Source: Pinus tabuliformis
Taxonomy: Eukaryota > Streptophyta > Pinopsida > Pinales > Pinaceae
DNA: 64,000 nt
Direction: 5' to 3'
NCBI GenBank assembly: GCA_031772625.1
Contig: CM062815.1
Location: forward strand, 607,865,918 to 607,929,917
Under the pieces are notes generated by a model, which searched no databases, was not told the origin of the DNA, and worked only from the letters and a program-made list of their open reading frames with translations. Of this stretch, positions 22,928 through 35,080 are shown in pieces. Each line of letters starts with the position of its first letter. Position 1 is the stretch's first letter. The position numbers were made by a program, and so were the translations under genes.

Positions 22928-24727
22928 CCGAGCCACTGGGTTTGGGTTAATTCCTTAAAGGAAAGCCCACATATATGTGAGAAAAATGTGAGAGTTATTT
23001 GTTGTGCAATTAAACTGAAGTAGATAAGTTAGTGTTTTGTGTGGTAGTGGCCAAGTATGCTTTTCCATTGCTGAAGAGTGCGTGAAAGGAGGAGCACTGA
23101 AAGGTTGTTTATTCACTACACCATATTTTTCCCTTAATGCTTCTGCTTCTGTAATGCTTCCATGACCTAGTGTTGTTTTGGGAACAACCATGAGGCCAGA
23201 TTAGAAGGCTACGAGCGGCCCTGTAAGCATCAAGAACGAATACATCGATCCTGAACAAATTCGTTCATGGAAGTTGTTATGCGAGTCGAGAGAAATCGTT
23301 GTCAATTCAATGACATGGAGAAATCACAGCAAAAGAAAGAGGGTGTAGCGTGGAGGACTCAACGTTGTTGAGAATCTAGCAATTTATAACTGCAAAGGTT
23401 GAGTAAATTTATGTTCGGCATGTGTGTGGAGGAAATCCTTAGAGCTATGTTGGTATGAGCAAATCTTGTCTCCTAATTAGCTTACAGACATAGATCAAAC
23501 CATTTACATGATTAAGTATGCTACTATTAATCTTTCTTAGCATCGATCCCATCATCTAAAAATTTGCAACACAAGTTTAATGGAAGATCCCAGTAGCTTT
23601 CTATCAATATGTTTGTATTATGTATTGTTTCATGAAGTTGTATTTTCCATCTGTGGGCACGAAGGCTCATGCGATCAGGCGTTCCGAAGATCATAGGTTG
23701 CGACAGAAATTGGGAGTTGAAGATCTAGTGGCCACCACAGGTTTTGCGTGATGTAACATGTCAAGGATGATATAGGATCACAATCGTTTGGCGGTAATAC
23801 TGAATACATAAAACAAAGTGCAACTGTGGAAATTTAACAGGGAGAAGTTGGATTCTACGATGGTTACGTTGCCTGGAGAATTTATAGTAGAGTCATGCGT
23901 GGTAAAGTGCGTTGACTTGTGCAAAGAAAGAAAATTTGAGACTCTTCGCCATGGAGCACACTACCTCCACCCTGAACTACTGTTAATTTTGAGCCTGACA
24001 ATGTCGATCCTCTTTACAATTCATATGTAGAGAACTACGAGAACATGGGACTGTGTTTGAAGAATTTATGAGAATGGCAAGCATTGTAGTGTTTTTAAAG
24101 TATAAGATTTTGGTGGTGAAGTAATTAAATTATTTTTATGCTAAAATTCTTAGTATTATAATAATACTAATATGTTTGTTTGTAAAATTGACAAGGATGA
24201 AATTTTCAAAATTAGATGAAGAGTTGATTTTTGTAAAACCGACTCTACAGATATTCCATATTTAGATGGATTCCCTCATAGCGGGCGAGTACAGCAATTG
24301 GTATCTATGTATCTTGGTGGGGAGCTCGTCCATAGAATGACTAGTAGTTCAATTATTGCAAACAGGTGATTAATTGTGTTTGAAGGAACTATTTTAAGAG
24401 ATTGAGTAGTGTAAAACTCAATATGGATGGTTGTGCAGATAGTTTGGTAGTTTTGGATGTAGGGAAAGATCACTCATTTGTTGAAGATGTGGAAGTGGTA
24501 TTCTTGTGAGGTTATGCGACAACTTGGCATATTGTTCAATGATTGACTTCGGGAGACCCGTGATTCGAGAGTGGAACTCGGGAATCCAGTTTGCCAACTA
24601 CACCTTTATGAGGGTTATGAGACAACTTGATGGAGTTCGCTCCATGTGATTTTGAAGATGTTTAAATAAGCCAATGAAGACTTTGTAGAAATGAAGATCA
24701 AAGACAAGTACTTATTAAGGGAGAGAC

Positions 24728-24977
24728 TTGGAGATTTAACTCCTACTTGTTTTGTGCATATTAATTGATGTCCCTCATCATTAAATGTATTTGTTAATTA
24801 GTTGGATATAAGATATTTAGTCCAACTAAAATAATTTCAAGATTAGTGTTTGGTTGAGAGATTTGCTCAAGTAAATAATTATGTGGTTAAGATAGAATTC
24901 TTATCTTAACCAATTATTCATGTAAATTATATGTATGATTAATCTAATGTAAATGTAAGTTTTGGTGTGCAATCTAT
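24728..24977 (+). repeat. Right long terminal repeat of the small LTR element
   Basis: Follows a purine-rich tract. The duplicated copy lies at 44804-45053. Confidence 0.6.
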
Positions 24978-26399
24978 TTTACAAATGAATATATCATTTT
25001 TTGAAATTTAAAAGAAAAAAGCTCCATAGTTTAATTTACTCTTTGTGACTAACCAATTGACCCATATAAATTTGCAAATAAGAGAGATTATTTGCAAATC
25101 TAAGCTTGAACTTGAACCTATCCAACTCTCCAATCTTCCCAATTCAAACATTGACATACTTCTAGCCAATCTTTCAAATTCAACCATTGATATGGGGTTG
25201 TCTAACAATACCACCATTTTTCCTAGAAAATGAATTTCTAGCCAAAATCCCACGAATTTTTTGTCAAAAATTCTCACCGTGGGAGCATTTAAATCCTTTT
25301 TTCTTTTTAATGGAAAAAATGAATTTAACACTATCAAAAACTCTAGGGGCACCCAAAATCCTAAATTTAACAAAAATCTTAAAAGTTAAGATTTTCTATT
25401 ATTTTCCAGACAAAATTATGAATAATTTAGACTATACACATTGATATACCATTCTTAAAAGACCAAAAATAACTCACAATTAACCATTAACAATAATTAC
25501 AAGAAAATAAAAAACTTTAAAAACAAAACAAAAAAACACAATTTATTATTGAAAAGAAAAATCATTTGAGTACCAACCAAATTAAAACAAAATAAAAGCA
25601 ATTTATTATTTAACAAAATAATACCATTTGAGTTTACATTTACTAACCAGCGGAGCGATGACCTTGTTAAATTGCCTATGCCATAAAAACATCCCATCAT
25701 TTCGTGAGCTAGTAGTTACAAGCTATATAAAGTTAGAAGAAACAAACTGGGGAAAGGGCACTGGATATTTACGGAGGGAAGGCGCCATGTAAAGTATTCA
25801 CAATTTAAATTTCAAATGGGCGGGATTGCGTCTTGGCTGGGACTGCGTCTTTGATGGTGAATTCACGGCGGAATGCTCCATGGATGACCATGTGATGGCC
25901 ATTGTAAAACCATGGTAATAAGATGCTATGTTGATGGTCATTCGGCAAAACCGTGGCCGCTGTATGCTCATGTATGCGCCATACAGTTTGCAAAGTCTTT
26001 TTAAATAAATAATTTTGGTAATTGACGTCGATGTCCGTCCCGGAGACAGAGACGTGGGCCCGAGCAGCCATCTAAGCAGGTTCTGATAATTAGCAATCGG
26101 GATAAGGGTTGCCGTTAAACACTTATCCGAATGACTTGGAATACTGTTATATATAACCTACAATACACTCAACGAAAAAGAGACGTACATGGAAACATTA
26201 CAAATCAATTGTTTTCACTTGCCCTAAGTTCCTCTCCACAATAAATGCATGGATGTTGACAATACGTTGATGCTGATCTTAGTACATGGGTTCCGTCATC
26301 TAATACTGCACTCCGCGTTTATCTCTGAGGTCTCCGTCCAATTCATGACGACGCGACGACTATTCTTTCATGATTCATCGATTAATTTTCTTCTTTGCG
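24978..26399. other. Spacer inside duplication copy 1
   Basis: No gene that I can support. A reverse frame at 25805-26071 (88 codons, starting MAARAHVSVSGTD) is open here, but its counterpart in copy 2 contains a stop, and it has no recognised domain. A reverse frame at 25008-25373 is likewise unrecognised. Confidence 0.45.
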
Positions 26400-27330
26400 T
26401 TTCTGCCGTCTGGTCTTTACCTAATAACGTTGACTGCCCTCTATTCTGACATAATAATACTGTTGATAGCCACCGATTTCTACCTAATAATTGGACAATC
26501 AGATAGATCATAACCACAGTATCCCCTGGTTTGACGAGTATTTCACCTTTTTACTCGTTATTTACTTACTGGCATTTTTAAAATTTCCACATCTATATAT
26601 CCATTTTATTTTTACCTCATAATTGGACAATCAGATAGATCATAACCACCGGATCCGACAGATAGTTCTGAAATATGAAATAGGTTTTGGTCTTAACAAA
26701 TAACGTTGACTGCCCTCTGTTCTGACATAATTATACTGTTGACAACCATCGATTTTTACTTAATAATTGGACAACCAAATAGATTGGGAGTAGTCTAGTT
26801 AGGTGGGGGACAATCAAATAGATGGGGAGTAGTGTAGCTACTGGAGGAATTGTCTAGATTGTCAAATGTAGTTGGAATTTGGGCAATTTAAAAAAAACAT
26901 ATTGTAGAGACTATGTTTGAATCATATTTTTGACGTTGGAAATGAATTCAATATCATCAAAAAAAATTTGGGTATCTAAAATCTTAAAGTTTAAAAACTG
27001 AAAGTTTGATTTACAAAAATCTCTTCTAAATTTTCTCCATGGTAAATTTTTTTCGTATTTATTTATTTATTTATTTTTTTAAAAACATTCTCATTAAACT
27101 ACTGCGATGGGGAGGTTGTAACCACCGGATCCGACAGAGAGTTGTGTGAAAAATAAAGTAAGTTTTGGTCTTACCTAATAACGTTGACTTCCCTCTGTTC
27201 TGTTGACAGCCATCGAATTTTACCGGATAATTGGACAATCAGATAGATCATAAGCATCGGATCCCACCGTATCCCACAGAGAGTTGTGAAATATGAAATA
27301 GGTTTAATGATTGAGTTGGCCAAAACTCAA
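26400..27330. repeat. Dispersed repeat cluster in the presenilin leader, copy 1
   Basis: The block TAATAACGTTGACT(G/T)CCCTCTGTTCTG, followed by a 'CTGTTGACAGCCA.CGA' segment, ATTGGACAATCAGATAGATC and CCGGATCCGACAGAG, recurs at about 26420, 26695 and 27177. Unrelated sequence of different length lies between the copies. The same arrangement is at 46400-47290. The cluster lies 5' of the presenilin sequence and has no visible coding function. Confidence 0.75.
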
Positions 27331-27589
27331 ATTTTTAGGTTGGAAGTTAGTTATAGGATAAAAGTATTTTTCAATAATGTAAATATTTATAAATAGTAAC
27401 TTAATAAATTTTTGTTTTTCTTCTATTAATTAGGTTGATAGGCTTCCTATGGATCAACTTCTTTGTCAACACTTTTACCTTGCTCCGTTCGATCAGCTAA
27501 GACACTTTCAACTGTTGATTTGAAGTTTTGACTGCTTTTTCCAAATATCGGCTGAGTTGCCTTCTTTTCACCTGCGAGTTCTGTTGGGC

Positions 27590-28680
27590 ATTGAACCTGG
27601 TCACTATCATCTCCTTAACTGGTCATCGTCTTTATTTTCTTCGCCACTCTCATATATGATGAACAATCCTCCGATTCAGACTGGAAAAAATTTGGGGGCG
27701 CTCTTCTGAATGCCCTTGTATTTGTAGCTGTTGTCACAGTGGTCACGTTCCTGTTGGTATGCCTTTTCTATTACAGATGCATGAAGTTTCTTTGTTTTTA
27801 CATGGGTTTTGCAGCAATCATTGTGTTGGGAAATTTGGGGGCGCTCTTCTGAATGCCCTTGTATTTGTAGCTGTTGTCACAGTGGTCGTGTTCCTGTTGG
27901 TATGCCTTTTCTATTACAGATGCACGAAGTTTCTTCGTTTTATATGGGTTTTGCAGCATTCGTTGTGTTGGGTTATATGGGTGGGGGTGTGGCCGTGCTT
28001 CTGGTGCAAGTCCTCTCTATACCCATTGACTGCTTTACTTTTGGGGTTGTGCTTTTTAATTTCGCTGTTGTGGGGGTGTTTTCTGTTTCCTGTGCAAAGT
28101 GCCCATAATTTTCACCCAGGGTTACTTGGTACTCATAGGCATGCTTGTTGCATTCTGGTTTACTATGCTCCCCGAATGGACTTCGTGGGTGCTGTTTGTT
28201 GCAATGGCAGTATATGATGTTATTGTCGTTCTCATCCCCGATGGCCCTCTCAAAATTTTGGTAGAGCTCGCTATTTCAAGAGATAAGGAAATCCCTGCTT
28301 TGATTTACGAGGCTCGCCCTATTACGAGAAAACACCACATCGCAGTCCCCGAGTGTGAAAATGAAAATGCGCTTCTTCCTCGCAGTCGCCCTCTAGCTAC
28401 TGAAAGTGAAGAAGAAGAAGAAGCTTTGATAAACCCCTCCCTTCCTCCATCCGTGCAAAGTTTAGAAAAGCCCTCCCGCAACAACAGATGGGAAACATTT
28501 GGAAGAAACCAGCAAGTTCAAGTTCGAGATCTGCGTTATTGAAATCCTTGAATTCAGGATGCGATGGGAGCACTGCCTCTACTTCTGCATCACTACCTCA
28601 TGAGGATTCTATTCAGGGTTTCAGAATAGCTGTCGCAGAGGAGGAGGAGGCGGAGGAGAGTCGTGTTCACGGAGACATAG
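27590..28680 (+). pseudogene. Presenilin, N-terminal and loop part, copy 1 (split by a retroelement)
   Basis: Presenilin is the aspartyl protease subunit of gamma-secretase, a multi-pass protein of the endomembrane system. Readable here are the first loop and TM2 region (YDEQSSDSDWKKFGGALLNA, then TFLLVCLFYYRC), YMGFAAFVVLGYMGG, SIPIDCFTFGVVLFNF, PIIFTQGYLVLIGMLVAFW, LPEWTSWVLFVAMAVYD with the first catalytic aspartate (28216-28218), GGPL-like DGPLKILVELA, and IPALIYEARP. An acidic, serine-rich loop follows. There is no intron, as in Arabidopsis presenilins. Defects: an internal 143-bp duplication (27688-27830 repeated from 27831), a frame change near 27940 (one G fewer than copy 2), one near 28105 shared with copy 2, and one near 28468 (one A fewer than copy 2). 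The first membrane span is not convincingly found. The gene stops at 28680 where an LTR begins and resumes at 39500. Confidence 0.9.
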
Positions 28681-31622
28681 TGTAATGCCCCGGGATAAAT
28701 GTAAATATTTGACTTTACTGTGGTAAATGACAAACTGAATATGATATTATTATCTGTTTGAATTTAATAATATTTTCTTTTAAAAAAAAGATAAGAAATG
28801 TTTCTTTAAGAGTTGGCAACTTCTCAAGGAGGAAGTTGGAAAAAAAAAGACAGTTGCTGTGATTCCAACCCTAACTGCTTTCCCTAACTGGAAGGGCTTC
28901 CAGAGGAAAAGGGAAAAAAAGGGGAAAAGTCTGTGCTGTTGGGACAGGCAGAAAAGAGGAAAAGAAAGGAAAAAAATGGCTAAGTCTGGTGATGACCAGA
29001 TAGCCAAGCACTAAGTGCAAGCGTCTTGCTGCGGACAGTGGTCCTGCAAGAGAGCTAGGGGGGAGATTCTAGTCTCGAAAGACGAATCTCAAGGACGAGT
29101 GGCAGACAGGAAGCAGATGAACAGAGGTAATCTCGGCTTCTCAAGTGTTCGCAAGTTACAGTGGCATAGGTAAGTGGGCCAAACCACTTAGAAAGCATTC
29201 AAAAGTATTAATGAGGTAATCCACGTTAAAAGTATGCACTGTTATGATATATTAGCTGAAACCTCAGCCAACTGTGGAAGTTGCCTCTTTACTCTGTGCC
29301 CATGTTATTTTCTGAAGAAAAAAAAAAGAATACTGTAGGGGTCATCTTGAAATTGTACAGTTAAAGAAAAGAAATATATATATATATATATATATAAGCC
29401 GCTCTTTTACTTTGATTAGTTATGAGCAGAGCACTTTCGAGGAGGTGTAGGGTTTGCGCAACAGGGAAAGAGAAAAGAGCAGGAAACCGTAGTCAGACCA
29501 TTTTCTGGAAAAAAGGGTCTTGCTGGGGTAGTGATGTAGGAAAAGTTTATAAGAAATAAAAGACATAATTAAACGAGACTGTTGTAAGCTTAGTTCGCCT
29601 AACGCTCTGGGCATGGGAAGAAATGCAACAAGTTGGCAAACAAACCAACCCCAACAAGAAAGGTTTGGAACGAACTCAGAAGAAACAAGGGTAGGTTCTA
29701 TTCATATTTTTAAAAGAAAAGAACAGCAGCCGTGAAACAGGGGAATTAGCTCCTAAAGACCGAGCTCTGTTTAACCTTCTAGAAGATAACTAAATAAGTT
29801 TTCTGCAAAAAGGAATTGCAAACCCAATGTGCACCAGAACCCTGGGTGTAGGGTCTCAAGTCTAAATTTAAATTCTTGCCGCAACAGGAATTAAATTACA
29901 AATAAATTACAAAAGGAAGACCCGTTTATGATGGTCGACCCCGTTCTCTGGGTGAACGGGCTTCCTGGATTCCATCTGAAAACTCAAAACCCCATCAAGA
30001 TAACTCAGTTAATCGAACAGATAAGAAGTTGGCAAATGACCATACTGTCCAAGTCGGAATACAAATAAGAATTAGCAAAGGGTTTCACTGCCGAACCAAA
30101 CGACCAAATAAAACAAAGAAATCATAAGCATCACCTCCGCCGAATAGCGTAGCTGGAGGAGTGTAAAGAATAAACAGTCGAGGGACAGTAAATATATGAA
30201 AACAACGCATGTATTTTCTGTAGATTAGTAAACTAAAAGAGCCATAGAAATAACAGCTGAGGAACATTTATATATAATGGTATCGCATGGAATATCTCTG
30301 CAGAATAGCAAAGCTAGGAGTTGTATAAAATAAACAAAATACATGATAGTGATGTTTGGTAAACAACATGAGTACCTTACAAAAACATAACCCAGGAAGG
30401 AAGCCTTCCAGATGCACAAGAACTACCAATTTAATTACCCAATAGTCTAGATTACAATTGTATGCGTCTATCAGAGCTTTTAATAAGCAGTAAACAAAAG
30501 AAACGAGTCATACTGTAGGGAAGCTTAATACATTTACAAGTTGGCCAGCATGGCTCAAAAGACTTCAGAGGTAAAAACCCTCGAAGTTAAATCCTTTACT
30601 TGAAAAAAAAATATAATACAAGAGTAACAGAATCTCAACCCTCGAATTGAAACCAAAGGGGAATACCCTCTACATTACATATACAGTAAGTAAATACCAG
30701 ATATGAGATTCGAGCAGATAGTTGGACTACGCAGGAAGGGCTAAATGTTCCTTCTGCCAGAAAATATAGAAGAACTAAAACTTAATGACCACAACCAGGG
30801 CGGAAACCCTCATACTTGGTGGAATTTTGAAGTTAATCCCACTCTTGGAAGACTTCGCTCCCATCCGGAACCAAGCGCGAAACCAGAGTGGAAAAGATCT
30901 TGCGTGAGACCACCAAAGATAGGTTAGATAGCCGAAGAAGTTCTTAGAGAAAAAGAAGAGAACTTTGAACGTAGTGAGGGCAGGATTATGCTATTATTGC
31001 ATAAAGAAAAATGAGCATGAACAGTATACATAACTGAAAGCTTACCCGGTGACTAGTCTCTGAAGGCGACGATAGGATTTGGCATTCTGAGTGCCCTCCA
31101 CAATCTCCATAGGAACCTGGTTCGAAGCGGAGAGCAAGGACCATGGACGAATGTAGCAGACCGAGCAGTGAACCAAGAGAAATGGCGGATGAATGAGTCT
31201 CCGAATTGGTACCAAGGAATGTGAACAAGGACTGAGCCATCTACATCCGTTGGATCATCAAGCAAAACCCAACACTGTCGATTCAACAGGAATCCTGAGG
31301 TAGTAGCTGGGTAGATCAACACTGCACATGCCGTGTACAGTGGGTAGTGCGGATATTTAATAAACATTCCAATTTAATCAAAATCAAGCGGATAGCCGAC
31401 GGTCAGAAATATCTAACTCGAGTTTCTATACCAAGCAATGGCATAGATCGATTTGCATTGTCAAAAGAGCCCTGCCTAACTTAATGCTGAGTTACGAACT
31501 TCATAAATGTAGGGGATTAATGTGTACTTTCAATAGGATGGGAAATAAAACAGTAATTGCGAATGTCAGAATGATGCATTTACATATTGTAGTAGAAAAA
31601 AGAATTTTCTAGGTGTATGACA
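28681..31622 (+). repeat. 5' LTR, chromovirus copy A
   Basis: TGTAATGCCCCGGG...GGTGTATGACA, ~2.94 kb. It contains a TA microsatellite at 29372-29397. The LTR is non-coding in the sense direction; an antisense open frame at 31053-31367 is conserved in the other copies (see findings). Confidence 0.92.
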
Positions 31623-31624
31623 AG

Positions 31625-31636
31625 TGGTATCAGAGC
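31625..31636 (+). promoter_or_regulatory. Primer-binding site (initiator tRNA-Met), copy A
   Basis: TGGTATCAGAGC two bases after the 5' LTR, complementary to the 3' end of plant initiator tRNA-Met, as is standard for chromoviruses. Confidence 0.92.
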
Positions 31637-31802
31637 CAAGTTTCAAAAACTGTGGCCTCTGGGAAATAAACAGCTTAAGTGAATTCATTATATTTTTTAA
31701 TTTTCAATTCTATTTATATTTAAAAGAAAACAGTTAATGTTTTAACCCTTCTTCTGTTTCTATTCTTAGGCTAAGACCAGGGAAAAACAGAAGACAACCA
31801 AT

Positions 31803-33000
31803 ATGAGAAGGGCCGGCAGCGTTCCACATAGGTTTGTAGTGGGTTAGGGCTCTACAACAAGCCCTGGAAATAACCCAGAATTATGGGTACAGCTTGGCGA
31901 GGAGGCTGGCAATACGAACTGTGCAATATTTGAGACAGGACAAGAGTTGAAAAATGAAATGGCCCGATTATGGGAGGATAACGCGAGGTTAACCATGGAA
32001 TAGGAAAGGATTATAAAGAGCCTATCAGACAAGCATAATAAGCAACCGCTGAATCCTAGTGCTGAGCAGCAAAGGGTGTCGGAAGAGCAGAATCACCACA
32101 CAGAGCCAGAAAAATAAGAAGGAAGGGATGAAGAACGGGAAGAACGATCTAATAACGCTTTCGAGCAACAGATATAAAAAAGGCAATGGGTAGAACTGCA
32201 AGGGGAATTTCGTAAGATAAAATCGCCACACTTTGATGGGGAACTAGAGGAAGCAACCGAGGCTTGGTTGATTAGTATGAACAAATACTTCCAGCTATAT
32301 GAATACGATCACAACCTCAAGGCACGGTTAGCCGTTTTCCAATTACAAGGAAAAACCACCCTGTGGTGGGAGGAAGTTAAAATTGTTAGAGAAGTAAGTG
32401 AGCAGAATATTACCTGGGAAAAATTTCAAAAATACTTTAAGGAAAGATACCTGACAGAACATTTTTATGACAAAAAAGCAAGAGAATTCCATGACTTGCG
32501 ACTGGGACAACAAACCATGGATGAATTTATCACTCGTTTTACTTCATTGCTCCATTATGTGCCTTGTATTAGAGAGGAAAAAGCTAAAGTACAGAGGTTC
32601 GTCAGTGGTTTACCCTTGAATATGAAGGAAAGGATTGAGTTTGACAATCCAAAGACAATGGATGAAGTAATACGTAAAGCCAGGATTTGTTACCAGCAAA
32701 GTAAACAGAAGGGAGAAATTCCGGGTAAAAGATGGACTGATAAGAGAAGCAACAAATTGGCTGGAAATAATAAAGGGAATCGAGGTGGAGGTAACAAGGG
32801 TTTTTCCAAAGGGCAAAACAGCAGAAATTTACAGAAAAATTTGCTCAGATCAAAGCCAACCAATGAGTCCAGAATCAACGAACAACCTGGAAAGTTAGAC
32901 AGTGAAGGGACAGCAAGGCCTCCAATGCAGTGTTCGGGTTGTGGTGGGCCTCATTAGGTTAAAAATTGTCCTCAACAAAAGGGAACCGAACAGGTTTCCC
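31803..33000 (+). pseudogene. gag region, copy A
   Basis: Structural polyprotein region. The retrotransposon gag domain is readable around 32268-32957 (WWEEV.I.R....ITWEKFQKYF and FHDLRLGQQTMDEFITRF patterns). A basic glycine/asparagine-rich stretch and a CCHC zinc knuckle near 32933-32974 follow. The region is degraded and treated as a fossil. Confidence 0.85.
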
Positions 33001-33480
33001 AAATCCATGAAGCATTGACGGTCGGCGATGTGGGACGTAGTCTACCAAGGATTAATACTGCCTTGGAAGATCGTCAAGCGGAGTACCAGCCGACCATGGT
33101 GGAATTCGAAGGTAAAATCTCAGACCTTACTGTAACTGTTTTAATTCATCCTGGAGCCACATTAAGTTATATTAGCCCTAAGGTTGTGGAGCATTGTAAA
33201 TTGCAACCTGTTAAATTTATGAACCCTTGGCTAGTACAACTGGCTACAGGGGCAAAGAGACGAGTGCTTGCTAAGGACAATAACTGCCCTTTAAAGATAG
33301 CAGGACAACCAGTGATGGCAGATTTAAATTTTCTTCCCCTAGGTTCGTAGGATGTCCTAATTGGTATGGACTCGTTAGAAAAACATTGGTGCATAGTCAA
33401 TTGTAAAACAAAGACTATCTATTACAAAGATGAGCTTGGAGCAAGGCAAGAGATGCAAGGGATTAAGCAGCCAGTGCAGA
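33001..33480 (+). pseudogene. Aspartic protease region, copy A
   Basis: Retropepsin-like segment with the LSYISPKVVEHC pattern after the active-site motif and a VLIGMD-type second strand, the usual Ty3/gypsy order between gag and reverse transcriptase. Degraded. Confidence 0.8.
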
Positions 33481-34560
33481 TTTGGCCAATAACCACCTCT
33501 CAGTTAGCAAAATGCATTAGGAAGGGATGTCAGATTTATGCCATCCAAGTGGGTTATGCTAACTCGAAAGATAAAACAGCCACATTGGAAAACATTCATG
33601 TGATACAAGAATTTGCTGATGTGTTTCCAGAGGAGATTCTCGGACTGCCAACTAAGAGAGACATGGACTTTACTATCGAATTGGTGCCAGTGGCAGCCCC
33701 GGTATCCCAAGCACCTTACAGAATGAGCACACCAGAATTGACAGAGCTAAAAATGAAGTTACAGGAGTTGTTAGACAAAAGCTACATTCTCCCCAGTGTG
33801 TCCCCCTGGGGAGCCCCGGTATTATTCGTTAAGAAAAAGGATGGGACCTTTCGCATGTGTATGGATTATCGTCAGTTGAATAAATTGACAATAAAAAATA
33901 AGTATCCTCTACCCCGGATTGATGAACTTTTTGATCAAGTAAAAAGAGCAACGATATTCTCCAAGATTGATTTGCAATCAGGGTATCACCAAATCAGGAT
34001 TAAGGAGGAAGACATAGCTAAGACTGCTTTTAGAACAAGATATGGACATTACGAGTTTGTGGTGCTACCCTTTGGGTTAACCAACGCTCCTGCAACTTTT
34101 ATGTGTTTGATGAACAACATATTTCACCAGTATTTGGATAGGTTTGTGCTTATTTTTATTGATGATATACTGATATATTCCCGAACTATGAAAGAGCACA
34201 AGGAGTACCTCAGATTGGTACTGCAAACCCTCCGAAAACACTAGTTATATGCCAAGTTCAGCAAGTGCGATTTCTTTAAGGAGCAAATACAATATTTGGG
34301 ACATATAATCACAAAAGAAGGGATCGCGGTGGACCCCGAAAAGATAAGGACCATAATGGAATGGCCCATACCAAAGGATGTGGCAGACATCAGATCCTTC
34401 ATGGGTTTAGCAGGTTATTACAGACGGTTTGTAGAAGGATTCTCGAGAGTAGCGTATCCTATCACTTCCTTACAGAAAAAGGGAAGAACTTTTAGGTGGA
34501 CTCTCGAATGCCAAAAAAGTTTTGAGCAACTTAAGTATTTTCTCACCACCGCACCCGTTC
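33481..34560 (+). pseudogene. Reverse transcriptase region, copy A
   Basis: Ty3/gypsy reverse transcriptase: [68 protein letters not shown], and the catalytic FIDDILIYS block. The connection domain follows with [12 protein letters not shown]. Broken fossil. Confidence 0.9.
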
Positions 34561-35080
34561 TAAGCATAAATGATCCTGGTAAAGACTATGTGGTGTGCAC
34601 TGACGCAAGCAAAGAAGGAGTAGGGGGCGTGTTGATGCAAGAAGGGAGGGTAATTTCTTACAAGTCAAGGAAACTAAAAGAACATGAGCAGAAATATTCC
34701 GCTTATAATATAGAGTTGGCAGCCGTCATTCATGCTTTGAAAATGTGGCAACATTACCTTATGGGAAGGAAATTTTTATTATTGACAGACCACCATAGTC
34801 TAACCAATTATTTTAGTCAGCCCACCTTAAATGCTAGGCAAGCACGGTGGGTGGATTTCCTAAGTGGTTTTGATTTCGAGATCAAGCATTTGAAAGGGAA
34901 AGAGAATTGGGTGGTGGACGCTTTAAGTCAGAAATTACAATGTTTATATGAGATTTCTTGCAGCGAATGGAAAAGCCCCTTTGAAGAGATGATTAAAAAA
35001 GCAGTAGGACAAGATACTGCATATCAGCAAATCAAACAGCAAGTACAACACTCCACCAACAAGGAAAAATAGCAGGGTTA
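34561..35080 (+). pseudogene. RNase H region, copy A
   Basis: Ty3/gypsy RNase H: VVCTDASKEGVGGVLMQEGR, YSAYNIELAAVIHALKMWQH, and LTDHHSLTNYF. Followed by the FDFEIKHLKGKEN segment typical of the tether to integrase. Confidence 0.9.

Larger units (their letters stand above)
22678..24977 (+). mobile_element. Small (~2.3 kb) LTR-type element, apparently without coding capacity
   Basis: Two ~250-bp direct repeats bound the element: left about 22678-22927, right 24728-24977. Both run from the GAGATTTAACTCCTACTTGT block to TTTTGGTGTGCAATCTAT, with moderate divergence between them. A purine-rich AAGGGAGAGA tract precedes the right repeat, as expected of a polypurine tract. The interior has only short open frames without a recognisable gag or pol domain. 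This fits a non-autonomous TRIM/LARD-like element, old by the divergence of its repeats. A primer-binding site after the left repeat is not clear. The element is cut by the left edge of the segmental duplication at 23164. Confidence 0.6.

Noticed and set aside
25805-26071. Reverse-strand ORF of 88 codons starting MAARAHVSVSG
   Set aside because: No recognised domain, and the duplicated counterpart at about 45835-46072 contains a stop. Probably chance.
27759-28217. A 152-codon open frame across the presenilin N-terminal region
   Set aside because: It runs through the internal duplication in alternating correct and wrong frames. Only part matches presenilin, so it is not a separate gene.
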